A DNA stretch of 64,000 nucleotides, taken from assembly GCA_965201045.1 (NCBI GenBank), contig OZ241746.1, positions 1,922,001-1,986,000 of the forward strand, given 5' to 3'. The notes beneath the pieces are model-generated. The model was not told the origin of the DNA, did no database searches, and saw only the letters and a program-made list of their open reading frames with translations. Numbering within the stretch: position 1 is the first letter of the stretch; each line of letters opens with the position of its first letter. The translations under genes were made by a program, and so were the position numbers. Shown piece after piece: positions 37,601 through 46,389 of the stretch. The stretch comes from JAPORK01 sp026710285. Lineage in GTDB: Bacteria > Pseudomonadota > Gammaproteobacteria > Pseudomonadales > Endozoicomonadaceae.

Positions 37601-38031
37601 CTGAATAAGTCTTCCAGAACCGGAACCATAAAGCATTCTGTTTTACCGGATCCGGTTCCACTGGTAACCACAATGGAGTGTTTATCCTTTAATAACGAAT
37701 GCCAGCTTTTAAGCTGATGCTTATAAGGCTGCCATGAAGCTGCAAATCTATAACGATCATTTTCTTTATTATCCAGTGCCTTAACCAATTCTGGCGACAG
37801 AAGACCATCACCAGATGTAAGTTGCTGCATTGTTTTATCTGCTTTTTCCCAACCAAAAGTATGTTCAAATACAGGTTGTGATAAAAATGAACCTGACTCA
37901 CCACAACCGGCATTCATGAGTGACATCAGGTGTTCTCTAAGCTGTGGATTGGTTATTTTGAGTATGCTCAGCGTAGCTTCAGCTGATCTTGCCAGGGACT
38001 GCTTAACCAGAGAGGAGAAATATTTAGCCAT
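31675..38031 (-). CDS. druE: DruE, giant DUF1998 helicase of a type III Druantia system
   Basis: 2118 aa SF2 helicase. Walker A SGTGSGKT at residues 124-131, DEAH at 263-266, TSATI shortly after, and motif VI QRAGRAGR near 1130. The split between the two RecA lobes is filled by cysteine clusters (CFDPEC...CKCG...CNDC; CSCSRCG). A later CDSCG...C...CG ribbon is followed by the DUF1998 zone with CNHCNSACSECLLD near 1700 and a C-terminal PLD-like region. Size and layout are those of DruE, the helicase shared by all Druantia anti-phage systems. Its start overlaps the end of druH by 8 bp (ATGGCTAA), showing translational coupling. All helicase motifs are intact. Confidence 0.85.
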   Translation of the reverse strand: MAKYFSSLVKQSLARSAEATLSILKITNPQLREHLMSLMNAGCGESGSFLSQPVFEHTFGWEKADKTMQQLTSGDGLLSPELVKALDNKENDRYRFAASWQPYKHQLKSWHSLLKDKHSIVVTSGTGSGKTECFMVPVLEDLFREYQQQNRSPLVGVRALFLYPLNALINSQRERLDAWTRSFDKGIRYCLYNGNTEEKHTNVRSKQQQQPNEILSRELLREEPAPILITNGTMLEYMMIRQADSPILRISKERRSLRWIILDEAHSYVGSQAAELALQLRRAMHAFGVTPADIRFIATSATIAGEEAEEQLKCFLSDLSGVPAEQIDVIGGNRVIPEIEKSTNQPVSLEGLEAMQAENQEDSQVSPNRFSALVHSPEARSIRNALVNSKKPLQLADICKTVNAETGGNISQAEMLRWLDVASGTQAKSSEPAFLKLRAHLFQRITHGLWACFDPECSAKKDTPLSSNWSFGYVYVSQRSSCKCGSPVFELAFCNDCNQPHLLARDRKGKLVQWDSSPEDEFSLLVEDASEESPANNDTESKVKTIPVILSTLLNEENGFIFSQFDKLSATFDKGEGLVSLGLNDQYPNCSCSRCGNKIPGRSLPFRRALLGSPFYVANAVPTVLEYCPDFDNGAQSLPGRGKRLITFTDSRQGTARMAVRMQQEAERNKLRGLVVDILKQHQREHNANCRNTKASVEELKQLLDKAKGDIATYRQLGMPIEEKTAEDQVASLKVKLAIAEGGSAAVSLTSLTWREMVDELQENSDLKESMLPYNQYHKPDIFDENSGPRKLSELLLLREFMRRPTNQNSLETQGLIRVSYQGLETISKPPPDSWKNKKLSVDDWKNFLKISLDFFVRANSFIDLDKKLKSWIGSWVSPKSLRNPESKESEEYSIKKWPQIEPNKSSHRLIKLLLLAAKLNPKQPKDIDTVNHWLKEAWKQLTCSGGILQSDGNKFFLKKEKLTFSLLDKAYQCPVTNKLLDVSFCGFTPFLPTHIDFDTVNDAFIQQYKVGKLFQLPPVWEFDHSQEDYSPGINKIRELVASNKEVQALRAENLWTDINDRAVEGGFYYRTAEHSAQQPANRLIKYENMFKKGQINVLNCSTTMEMGVDIGGISAVVMNNVPPHPANYLQRAGRAGRSNESRAISYTLCKSNPHDQQVFKTPLWPFETHIPAPAVALNSKRLVQRHVNSLLLSGYLCNQVGTTQEERTRLTAFWFYNDEAGASLCDKFIVWLGKTSSDIDDAISHLVAGTALDGVKSRLIRQESEEKITSLRKSWIEEHQYLKQQESEASKNSPFFKRIQITKKRHEDEYLLRDLAARSFLPGYGFPTDVVNFDNFTIEDYRRFKQEKKKSSDREDNSSRYKGLPSRNLSIAIREYAPGADIVLDGRVFRSAGVSMHWQNIHNDSTEAQKIDLAWRCDSCGQIGYEEKLSKSSNLVCTNKQCGKKIKKEYKREVLEPSGFVTDAYYPASNNIEDQTFIPVESPWVFVEATRIPLPNPELGYMSYGVDGNVFDHSRGAFGNGYALCLTCGRAASMISGKDDSYPKELNPKHKHYPPRPTKDDKDSNNKRIPCPGSEKIVPNITIGVNSTTDVFELLLKNPDTKEFLSDSKKDKEKNENSRTIATTLAVALRQSLAGKLGISVAELGYSTRPVRIKNKSVLAIQIYDVISGGAGFSTSAPHYIESLLRGIVTALECNHCNSACSECLLDSQTRHDFDQLNRTLALEWLGENFANLAELPESEQLALADAKYFPGSIEDVVRYFVNQKAKKIIFWLKGDIGDWDLQAPQFKKMILNYLLKDQIAVQLNVPSTIENEELLTDLYELSNLGVEVCVASRGHTRSIAAQLVMDQQMITVATKSVSVRTPGTNWHKTDDIVVISKQTAAIKSKPFSFNETLISKGNNVPVEDIEILDELNGSVNGFGQKFWDIVAGKMSKAGSLLKTSTITHLSYCDRYIQSPVAIALLGLIVEPLKNILATDAKFVITTLFKDKQSNGKRAFDNWSQKEAFEGYSKQWLARKSGANVSLFIGSSNRDVPHHRALTLTFDDESELHIRFDQGMGYWHIRFNSHSDLHFDFEDSTDNLLAHFARSLEGATIENFNSKWSTSIVAKHLPKHGISGK

Positions 38032-41000
38032 TGTTTAGCAACCTCATATCATTATCAGCAAAGTAGTTTAATAAGCAGTAACGATAAATTGGAGTAAACC
38101 ATGCTGAATCAAAATCTTTAATCTGTCTTAAAAAAAATATTGATTCTGCTTCATCTTCAAATAAATCAGATAACTGACATTTACCGCTGGCTACTGCCGC
38201 AGCAAATACCGGAAAATAAACAACCGTGCATCTATACTTTACTTCCGGATTAAAGCCCAGGACATTATGCTTGTTGCCTGAATACCATGACTTAAATTTT
38301 TTATCTGCAAAATCTGGCCATCGTGTATCTTCACCATCCACTTTGTGATTTATCAGTAAAGCCTGATACCAATCTTTAAAAGGTTTTTTTTGCATATGCG
38401 CAAGAGGAAGTGTAAACTCCTTAGGAAGCGATTCCCTCAGAATGAATGCTTGGATACCTTCATCGATACTGTATACAGCCTCACCCAGTCGTGAAAGCAT
38501 CTTCTTTGCTATGGTATTGATATACTCATCAGTTATACCTTTTTCTCTGAGGGCATCTTTGAATTGCTGACATGCTCTTTGCAAATCATGCACTGGCAAT
38601 AATTCCCAAATAACTGGAAATTCTGATTCAATTTTGCTGATTAAATTAACATCCATTTCAAATTTGAACAGGCACATGGCAAGGGCTGAAGAATGCTTTA
38701 TTAATGCTTTCCATGCTTCAAACGTGGCAAGTGGAAGGTGCTTATAATTATCATAAAGTGCACGCATATACTCCCATCCACTATGAAGAAAATCATCTGA
38801 CATCTCATTCAGAACAGGAGTAAAAGCATTTTCCTGAGTGTCGGATTTAAAATAAGATGCTGTCGTCTCCTGCACAGGTTCTGTTAATTCGTTTATTTCT
38901 GCAAGTGTTTCGGCATCATCAGGATCAGACTCTGGTACTTTATGATCATCAGATTTAAAAGTAAGCACTGCCTTTTGCATGGATCCTGTTAATTCATTTA
39001 TTTCCGGAGGTGTACCAACATAAAATAAAGGGCGAAACTTAACATCAGATTTTGGTGACGGGACAATGATCCAGGGTCCGTTTTCTTGTATTTCATCTGA
39101 TATCTCAAGCAATAAATAAGCATCCTCTGTCGTTAGTCTGGATATTTCGACAGGCTTTCGATCTGGTTCATGCAGTAATATTATCTGAGCATGAAAGTTG
39201 CCTGCGGGAGACTTATGTTTTCCTGCTGATCTTAGCATGATTTTATCTAAAACTTTTATTAACTCTATTTCCTGAGTATGTCTGCATATACGATAAAATT
39301 CTTCTTTCGCATATGTTATTGCCTTTATCCGCAGCTCTACCCTCTGATCAATACCCGATTCAAGTGACATCAAATTGGCGATTTCATTTTTAAGACTGTA
39401 AAGATCAATCTCTACAGGTTGCTTTGAAGCCCGGTGCTGCCATGTATATCTTGCATGCCTCTTTGCACTACCATGCAAACTTAACTCAAACTCATATTTA
39501 TTAGTCACAGAATGATTGCCGGGCATTAGCCAGGCTCTGGCACCGGGTAGCAGTTTACTTATGTCAAACTCCTGAGACAATGGTTTTCCATTTTGATCAA
39601 ATAGTAAACTTCCGTTAGCGGGGAATGGCAACCGGATGGTAATGGGGGCGGCGAAACGGCTTAGCGTAACAGACAGATCGAAAGTCGACGGAGGCACACC
39701 CTGGCAAGACAGATTTAACTGTACATAATTGTCACCTTCCTGACGTTCACATACAATGTTTTTATCCAATACGCTGTAGAGACATCTGTAAGAGCAATGG
39801 AGCCGGATAATACCTTTGTTAGGTGTTTCTCCGCAAAGAATTTCAATACGAAAGTCAGGCGGAAGAATACCCACCTTACGGCGGAGCAATGATTCACCAT
39901 TTGCATTTCGCACTGATACATATTGTGTACCAAATATTTCCAGGGGGTTGCATTGCTGCACTGACTTTCCGCTAATAAAAATATCCCGGTCATCGCTTGC
40001 ATCACTATCAGCTCCTACTCCCTGGACAGGCTTGGGTAAGCCGATAAATGTAGTAACAGGTTTGGTAAGCCAGTCTGTTGTGGTTCCGGATAAGCTAATA
40101 TTGTTACTTGTACCTTGCCGCACACTCCTGATAGAAAAGATATCTTTACCAACCACTACTCTACAATCAGCTTTTCCTTTTAATCTTTTGGTAGATAAAG
40201 ACTGAATATCCGGACCATCTGTAATCTCTACATTTTCACAACTGAAATTAGAAGCTTCTGGCAGGATCAGCAATATATCTTCAGACGCAGTAGTGAAAGA
40301 AGCTTGCCCACAAAACTTCCAGCGGTCGTCGTCTTTATCAAACCCTACAGGAACCTCTCCTATGGGAAGCATACTATTTTTAATTGCAATTTTGCTAATG
40401 ATGGCACCACCAGCAGTGGCAACAAGCGTAAGTTCGGAGTTAAAATTTTTTCTCTTTATCTTAATATGGTTATAACGCAGGTGTATTGTGGCATGGTTTT
40501 CTTTAAAAGTTGCATAACCAGGACCTAAATCAAATATCTTTTCGCCTTGCTCGAAAATGTAAAGTTCAAATCTTGCAGTCTGTGTTTGCTCTGATACCTG
40601 AAAAACAATTTTGTGTGGAAATGATATCTTTGAAAAGAACTCTTGTTCCTGTTCTTTCAGGTAATGCTCACATTGCCAGTCACCAGTTAATTTTTGCCTT
40701 TGTCTGGTTTCACTGACTGTTGTTTGCAGGAGTCCGTTCAGGAATTCTGTACCCGTTGCATCATCCAGGGGAATGGGAAATATCTCACGCCAACTTCTGT
40801 TGACTGAATCCAGATATTCGGCAGGGTTATCCTTTTTATTAAGTTCGTATTCATCAACCAAAGAGATCAGTTTATCAGCCATGTCGGCAATGAGTTTAAT
40901 CGATGATTGTTCTGAAAATATTTGAGGCAACTTTATTGTTGTTGCTATAACTGATTTAACCTGTTCTTGTATATTGTCATCGTAGATTTTCCATTCGTCA

Positions 41001-41482
41001 TACCGATGTAATATTTTCTTAAATAGCAGATTAAAGCGATTATCAGGCTTCTTTAAAACCTGGAACGGTAAACCTCCTTCACAAAAAAGTGATCCGAGAA
41101 AAGCCCGATGTCCAAAATTATAGTGTCTGACTTGTCGATGCCAAAACTCCAGACCTTTTGGAACTATTTTGGACAGTTCTGTTTGGTTAAAACGGAACTT
41201 TAAAATTTTCCAAATTGGCTCCCATTTCCAGCGATCACTACTGGTATGTTCTCTTCGATACCATTCAGAACAATACAGGCAGAAGGCTGCGCAGGCGGCT
41301 GAATTACGGTAATATAATTTCGCATCACGATTGAGTGTTATTTGTTCACGTAATTCATAATATTCTCTTTGCGTCATCTGGTAATTATATAATGATCGCT
41401 TATCTGCTGTTTGAAGACCTCTTTCCTTCAAAAAATAATTTATCCAAAGGTGTAGTGGAACAGAATTTAATGAACGCTGCAT
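38024..41482 (-). CDS. druH: DruH, partner protein of type III Druantia (YjiT-like)
   Basis: 1152 aa directly upstream of druE in the same operon. No catalytic motif is visible. The N-terminus (LNSVPLHLWINYFLKERGLQ) is followed by beta-rich regions in the middle and an acidic linker near 840-900 (SDPDDAETLAEINELTEPVQE). An all-alpha C-terminal part begins at about 920. The pairing of a protein of about 1100 aa with the DUF1998 helicase is the defining arrangement of type III Druantia; identification rests on this context and length. The two genes together should give phage resistance. Mechanism of this partner is unknown. Confidence 0.75.
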   Translation of the reverse strand: MQRSLNSVPLHLWINYFLKERGLQTADKRSLYNYQMTQREYYELREQITLNRDAKLYYRNSAACAAFCLYCSEWYRREHTSSDRWKWEPIWKILKFRFNQTELSKIVPKGLEFWHRQVRHYNFGHRAFLGSLFCEGGLPFQVLKKPDNRFNLLFKKILHRYDEWKIYDDNIQEQVKSVIATTIKLPQIFSEQSSIKLIADMADKLISLVDEYELNKKDNPAEYLDSVNRSWREIFPIPLDDATGTEFLNGLLQTTVSETRQRQKLTGDWQCEHYLKEQEQEFFSKISFPHKIVFQVSEQTQTARFELYIFEQGEKIFDLGPGYATFKENHATIHLRYNHIKIKRKNFNSELTLVATAGGAIISKIAIKNSMLPIGEVPVGFDKDDDRWKFCGQASFTTASEDILLILPEASNFSCENVEITDGPDIQSLSTKRLKGKADCRVVVGKDIFSIRSVRQGTSNNISLSGTTTDWLTKPVTTFIGLPKPVQGVGADSDASDDRDIFISGKSVQQCNPLEIFGTQYVSVRNANGESLLRRKVGILPPDFRIEILCGETPNKGIIRLHCSYRCLYSVLDKNIVCERQEGDNYVQLNLSCQGVPPSTFDLSVTLSRFAAPITIRLPFPANGSLLFDQNGKPLSQEFDISKLLPGARAWLMPGNHSVTNKYEFELSLHGSAKRHARYTWQHRASKQPVEIDLYSLKNEIANLMSLESGIDQRVELRIKAITYAKEEFYRICRHTQEIELIKVLDKIMLRSAGKHKSPAGNFHAQIILLHEPDRKPVEISRLTTEDAYLLLEISDEIQENGPWIIVPSPKSDVKFRPLFYVGTPPEINELTGSMQKAVLTFKSDDHKVPESDPDDAETLAEINELTEPVQETTASYFKSDTQENAFTPVLNEMSDDFLHSGWEYMRALYDNYKHLPLATFEAWKALIKHSSALAMCLFKFEMDVNLISKIESEFPVIWELLPVHDLQRACQQFKDALREKGITDEYINTIAKKMLSRLGEAVYSIDEGIQAFILRESLPKEFTLPLAHMQKKPFKDWYQALLINHKVDGEDTRWPDFADKKFKSWYSGNKHNVLGFNPEVKYRCTVVYFPVFAAAVASGKCQLSDLFEDEAESIFFLRQIKDFDSAWFTPIYRYCLLNYFADNDMRLLNNG

Positions 41483-42201
41483 ATAGATCCCCCGTTAATA
41501 CAATGCGCTGGCTAATTTCGTTTAACTCATTTTCACGGTTTTTTTGCACATGCAGTAGCCTTTTTCATAAACTCTCTGTTATACACAGTACTAGTTTGGA
41601 ATACTGTCATTTCCATTCAACAACGATCTGGGTGTCCCAAGTGAGAAATTCACAATATTTAATGTTGTTTTACAACCTGTTGAATTAAAAATATTTTTTG
41701 ATATGTACAATTTAAAACTTTTGAAAATCAATATGTTAGTTGCTTTTATTTTGCAAACTGTAAACATATGTCTAATGCATTATACAACAAAAGATATTTT
41801 TTCAAAATAGTTTATTAAATATATCAAGAGTTTTTTCATTAAAATTCAGCACTTAAAACAATACCGGATAGTACCGAAGAAATTCTGATTCTGATCAACA
41901 CACTTGTGTCTTGTGCTCAGATTCAGCGGAATCTGAATCATCTGTCTTTACTTTCCTACACAGGCTGGATCAATTGTAAAAAAAATAAGAAAAGCAACTA
42001 TACTGCCTGACTTTATCTTCAGTGGATAAAAACAGGTAGCGCAAAGGATGAAAAAAACCGAGATAAAAACAGTACAGGTTGCTATACAAGCTCATTACAC
42101 TATCGCTATTTGTGTTATATATTATTGAATAAAAAGTAATTATTCATAACGCCAAATAGCTGGCTTTTGAAAGTTACCTATAAAAGTGATTGATTGAATT
42201 T
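41483..42201. other. intergenic 719 bp, no gene seen
   Basis: Strongly AT-rich region between the divergent druH and zinc-finger genes; promoters for both must lie here. A small inverted pair ATTCAACA (about 41614) / TGTTGAAT (about 41677) is near the druH start. No RNA gene was recognised. Confidence 0.4.
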
Positions 42202-43539
42202 ATGCTATTAAAAAAGAATTTTATTTACAGAAGATGGTTGAATTTTGTGTTGCTGGCATTATGCATAACTTTACTTAGCATATTACAGGTTTATGCAACT
42301 TCTGGTGGTCAACCGCAAGCTGATACTGAAGAGCCTGCACAAAAAGGGGCAACCAAAAAACAACACAACACAGGCACAGAAGAAAAGAGATATAAATGTC
42401 CTCATTCTGATACATGCTTTGTAAGAGCAGAAGATTTCTTCACGCATGAGTGTAATAAATTAACTGAACACAAAAAAAAGCAATCATTGCAATGTGATAT
42501 TTGTAAAAAAACTTTTAAAAGGCAGCGTCACTTAGACGAACACTATTATCAACATACAGGAAAAAAACCCTTTGGTTGTGATCAGTGTGATAAACGGTTT
42601 ACAAGATTAGTAAATTTAACTACGCATAAACGTATAGTGCATGAGGAAATAAAAGATACGTTTAAATGTGATATATGCCATAAAGGATTTGCAAGACCAG
42701 AATGTCTGCAAAGACACCTGAAACGAAAACATGAAATAAAAAAAAAGAAATTTCAATGCAATATATGTTATAAAACATTTGCAATGCCGGGGTATCTGCA
42801 AAAGCATATGAAGCGACATGAAAAAGTAAACAAGGAATTTCAATGCAATATATGTTATAAAACATTTACAATGCCGGGGTATCTGCAAAAGCATCTGAAG
42901 CGACATGAAAAAGTAAAAGAGAATCCACCTGATATTGACAAAATAGCAGTATTTCATACCAAAGCAACAGAATCGGCTTGTTCAAATATACAAACAATAC
43001 AAAGCGATTGCACTGATGAACCGGATACAACCCAATCTTCAACGTATGATGAGAGTAGTCAAAATCTATATGAGTGGATAACTATACTGAAGGATACTTA
43101 TCCACAGATTATTTCTGAGGTAAATAACTCTTCTGAAATGAAAGACAGTACTACACACAAAGATAGTCATAGTTGCTTTACTGATGTTTTTGATAATATG
43201 CCAGAGGAGGATGTACAAATTGAAAAACTGGCATCAGTACTTTATAACCTGGATTCGGAAATTACAAAAGAAAAGCATTCATACAGAATTAAAGCAATAA
43301 TCAGTACTTTTGAAGAGATACAAATTAACAATGTATTAAATTATGCTAATACGGATATATCTGCTCATGTTAAGGAAAAAGCAAAGACAGTTCGCAAGCA
43401 TTTCCTTGAAATCTTTAAGGACTGGCACCTGGTATTAGCGGCTGATACAACCCTTTTTCCAGGCAGCATATATCAACATCTGAATACTTTTTTGCAACAA
43501 CAGATTTTAACCCTTTCGGTTGAACCATTGGCGCAATAA
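42202..43539 (+). CDS. exported C2H2 zinc-finger protein (probable nucleomodulin-type effector)
   Basis: 445 aa from ATG 42202; an in-frame TTG at 42190 is the alternative. A basic start and hydrophobic core (LNFVLLALCITLLSILQVYA) make a signal peptide or anchor. After a degenerate finger (YKCPHSDTC...) come five canonical C2H2 fingers (C-X2-C-X12-H-X3/4-H) at about residues 97-230. They carry eukaryotic-style features including the HTGKKPF linker. Fingers 5 and 6 are an 87-bp tandem duplication. The C-terminal 200 residues are polar, then helical, with no known domain. C2H2 arrays of this type bind DNA in animal nuclei and are rare in bacteria. Export plus fingers suggests action in a host nucleus (inference). 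It lies between the Druantia pair and cas3. Confidence 0.75.
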   Translation: MLLKKNFIYRRWLNFVLLALCITLLSILQVYATSGGQPQADTEEPAQKGATKKQHNTGTEEKRYKCPHSDTCFVRAEDFFTHECNKLTEHKKKQSLQCDICKKTFKRQRHLDEHYYQHTGKKPFGCDQCDKRFTRLVNLTTHKRIVHEEIKDTFKCDICHKGFARPECLQRHLKRKHEIKKKKFQCNICYKTFAMPGYLQKHMKRHEKVNKEFQCNICYKTFTMPGYLQKHLKRHEKVKENPPDIDKIAVFHTKATESACSNIQTIQSDCTDEPDTTQSSTYDESSQNLYEWITILKDTYPQIISEVNNSSEMKDSTTHKDSHSCFTDVFDNMPEEDVQIEKLASVLYNLDSEITKEKHSYRIKAIISTFEEIQINNVLNYANTDISAHVKEKAKTVRKHFLEIFKDWHLVLAADTTLFPGSIYQHLNTFLQQQILTLSVEPLAQ

Positions 43540-43550
43540 GCTTCAGAACA

Positions 43551-43582
43551 GTATTCCGGCTACACAAGAACGTGTAGAATAC
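43551..43582. other. stem-loop between zinc-finger gene and cas3
   Basis: CTACAC (43560-43565) pairs with GTGTAG (43572-43577), extended by GTATT/AATAC outside a 4-nt bulge. No T-tract. Further on, TGTTATG (43643-43649) and CATAACA (43665-43671) form a spaced palindrome just before cas3 that could be an operator. Confidence 0.35.
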
Positions 43583-43692
43583 TAATTAAAGATACATCAT
43601 GTCATGGATTTTGATACTGCCTGAACTGATCAGAATACATTCTGTTATGAGTCTGATTGTCAGGCATAACACCTGTTAACCGGAAACTACTA

Positions 43693-46389
43693 ATGAGCAC
43701 ACAAGATTATTTTAAATATTGGGGAAAGTACGATGATAAAACAAAGGGGTATCATCTTTTACCTTTTCATAGTCTGGATGTTGCAGCTGTCGGTCAGTTG
43801 TTGCTAAAAGAAGATAGACCATTAACCAAAGATCTTGCTGCTTTTCTTGATTTACCACCTGCTCAGCTTAGCGGATTATTTGTTTTTGCCTTAGCATTAC
43901 ACGATCTGGGTAAGTTTGCTTCTGCTTTTCAAAAATTACGTGACTCCGATGATACCGCTCTGATCAAAGGTGAATGTCGCTGTTCATATGACAGTACTAA
44001 TTATCGCCATGACAGACTTGGGTGGTATTTCTGGGAAGACAGTTGGAAGAGTTTTTTTGAACAAAAGGTCTGTCATGGACAGGAACAAAAAGTAGCTAAG
44101 GAGCAAATCAGGACAGTAAAAAAAGCATTTGACATATTGATGAATTGTGTGTTAGGTCATCATGGAAAACCAGTTAAACCTGTAAAAAAAGTAAAAGCAA
44201 AAGCATATACAGAACCAAAAAACCTGGATGCTGCATATTGTTTTATTAAAGATGTCTGTGAACTGCTTTGCCCTGATTTTCCACTGGAGAAATTTTGTGA
44301 TAAAGCGTGGCAGGAAAAATTAATCCAGGTTAGTTGGTATTTTGCAGGGCTTTCAGTTTTAGCTGACTGGGTGGGCTCTAACGTTAACTTCTTTCCCTTT
44401 GAAAAAACACCTACTTCGATAAATTCGTATTGGAAAAAAGCACTTGAACAAGCAGGTAAAGCTCTTAAAAAACTTGGGTTAGCAGATACACCAGTAGGGT
44501 TACCCTTTCAATCATTTCAACACCATTTTAGATTTACGCCTACACCATTGCAGCAATGGGCTGAAAAAGTTGCCATTGATGATAGTCCTCAGTTATTTAT
44601 TCTGGAGGATGTTACAGGAGCCGGTAAAACTGAAGCTGCCCTGACATTGGTGCATCGTTTGATAGAAGCCGGGGCTGCTGAAGGTTTTTATTTTGGTTTA
44701 CCAACCATGGCAACATCTGATGCAATGTTTGAACGTGTAGCCAGGCATTATAAACATATGCTTACAGGAACAGAGGATGATACGCCCAGTATTGTTTTAG
44801 CACATAGCGCACGTAAGATGAATACGCTTTTTCAGGAAGCCATGATCAGTAATGATTCAGAAACACCTTATAGTGACCGTTCAGATCAGACTATAACCGC
44901 ACAATGTAATCAGTGGTTTGCAGATTCTCACAAAAAGGCACTGTTGGCTCCGGTAGGTGTAGGTACCGTTGATCAGGCTTTGCTGGCAGTATTGCCCCGA
45001 CGTCATCAATCCTTACGCTTGCTTGGATTAAACAGGAAAGTATTAATTTTTGATGAAGTTCACTCTGCTGATGAGTATATGCTTGAGTTGCTCGAAGCTT
45101 TACTTAAACTGCATTATCATCAGGGAGGATCAGTCATCCTGCTAACAGCAACGCTATCACGAAAACAGCGCCAGCGTCTCTGTGATGCCTGGCTGAAAGC
45201 TGCAAATATTCCAACCGTAAAGTTACAGGAAGAGGTTTTTCCGCTTGCAACACAGATTACTAATCATTCGAACTGTCCTGTTACAGAAAGTCCTATGGAG
45301 AGTCGTACAGGTACTGGTTATAAAGCAGAGGTTTGTATTATTAACAGCGAACAGGCTTGCCTGGATACCATCATGGCTGCTGTTGAAAAAGGGCAATGTA
45401 TTGTCTGGATCAGAAACACTGTGCATGATGCACAAATGGCTTATGAAGCTGTCTGTAAAGTTTTAAAACAACCTGAAGATTGTTTGCTGTTTCACAGCCG
45501 CTTTATTTTGCATGATCGCAAAAATATTGAAAATAAAGTGATGAAAATTTTTGGTAAGAAAGGTAATATCAGTTTACGTCGTGGCAAGGTACTAGTTGCA
45601 ACGCAAGTTTTTCAGGAAAGTTTGGATGTGGATACAGATGTGATGATTTCAGACATTTGCCCTATCGATGACCTGATTCAGCGTGCAGGTCGCCTCCAGC
45701 GTCATACACGAAATGCGCAGGGCAGGTATGAAGAAGGTATTAAAGATCGCAGATCATCACGTATTTTATATGTTCATGCCCCTGAGTGGGATGATAATCC
45801 GGACGAAAACTGGCTAAGCCGTCAGTTTGAAAAAACTGAATATGTCTATCGTTCACCAGGGCGCTTATGGCTTGGCTTGAGTAAATTGCGTGCACTGAAA
45901 ACCATTAAAATGCCGGTTGGTGCACGGACATTAATTGAGGCAGTGTATGGTGATGAAACAGAACAAATTCCGGAATCATTGAAGGATAAAGATAATAAAG
46001 CTTATGGTGAGGGACGTGCTAAAGCAGCGAAGGCACACTCTCAGCTTCTTAAAATTGATCAGGGTTATTGTAGTGAGAGTTCAGACAGATGGACAGAAGA
46101 TAATTATGACATCAGTACACGTTACAGTGATGTGGAAATCATGAACGTGCTATTGCTTAGAAAAACAGAAAACGGTGAGTTTGTCCCTTGGGTAAATAAC
46201 TCTGACTTTCCAGTTGAACTCAGTACTGTAAAGATCATAAAGAAAAACCTGACATTGCTTCCTGAACCAGAAGCCGATGAGTTTTATCAACGCTACCGAC
46301 AATCCAGGTATCTTCAGTTATGGATACCTGAATACGACTCATCTTTTGCTTATGACGCACAGAAAGGCTTTTATGAAAATCCCCACTAA
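43693..46389 (+). CDS. cas3: Cas3 helicase-nuclease, type I-E
   Basis: Degrades DNA bound by Cascade. ATG 43693 gives MSTQDYFKYWGKYDD, the usual Cas3 start; an in-frame TTG at 43657 is less likely. The N-terminal HD nuclease has HSLDVA, LHDLGKF and LGHHGKP. The helicase has Walker A TGAGKTEAA, DEVH in FDEVHSADEY, LLTATLS, and QRAGRLQRH as motif VI. The C-terminal domain is present; 898 aa is normal length. All catalytic motifs are intact. The last codons (ENPH, stop TAA) lie within a degenerate CRISPR repeat of opposite orientation. A 580-bp gap separates it from cas8e, so it has its own transcription unit. Confidence 0.96.
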   Translation: MSTQDYFKYWGKYDDKTKGYHLLPFHSLDVAAVGQLLLKEDRPLTKDLAAFLDLPPAQLSGLFVFALALHDLGKFASAFQKLRDSDDTALIKGECRCSYDSTNYRHDRLGWYFWEDSWKSFFEQKVCHGQEQKVAKEQIRTVKKAFDILMNCVLGHHGKPVKPVKKVKAKAYTEPKNLDAAYCFIKDVCELLCPDFPLEKFCDKAWQEKLIQVSWYFAGLSVLADWVGSNVNFFPFEKTPTSINSYWKKALEQAGKALKKLGLADTPVGLPFQSFQHHFRFTPTPLQQWAEKVAIDDSPQLFILEDVTGAGKTEAALTLVHRLIEAGAAEGFYFGLPTMATSDAMFERVARHYKHMLTGTEDDTPSIVLAHSARKMNTLFQEAMISNDSETPYSDRSDQTITAQCNQWFADSHKKALLAPVGVGTVDQALLAVLPRRHQSLRLLGLNRKVLIFDEVHSADEYMLELLEALLKLHYHQGGSVILLTATLSRKQRQRLCDAWLKAANIPTVKLQEEVFPLATQITNHSNCPVTESPMESRTGTGYKAEVCIINSEQACLDTIMAAVEKGQCIVWIRNTVHDAQMAYEAVCKVLKQPEDCLLFHSRFILHDRKNIENKVMKIFGKKGNISLRRGKVLVATQVFQESLDVDTDVMISDICPIDDLIQRAGRLQRHTRNAQGRYEEGIKDRRSSRILYVHAPEWDDNPDENWLSRQFEKTEYVYRSPGRLWLGLSKLRALKTIKMPVGARTLIEAVYGDETEQIPESLKDKDNKAYGEGRAKAAKAHSQLLKIDQGYCSESSDRWTEDNYDISTRYSDVEIMNVLLLRKTENGEFVPWVNNSDFPVELSTVKIIKKNLTLLPEPEADEFYQRYRQSRYLQLWIPEYDSSFAYDAQKGFYENPH

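Noticed and set aside
43097..43109. 13-nt match between the spacer near 55921 and the zinc-finger gene (TTATCCACAGATT)
   Set aside because: Too short, no AAG PAM, and it contains a common DnaA-box-like string; not convincing self-targeting.
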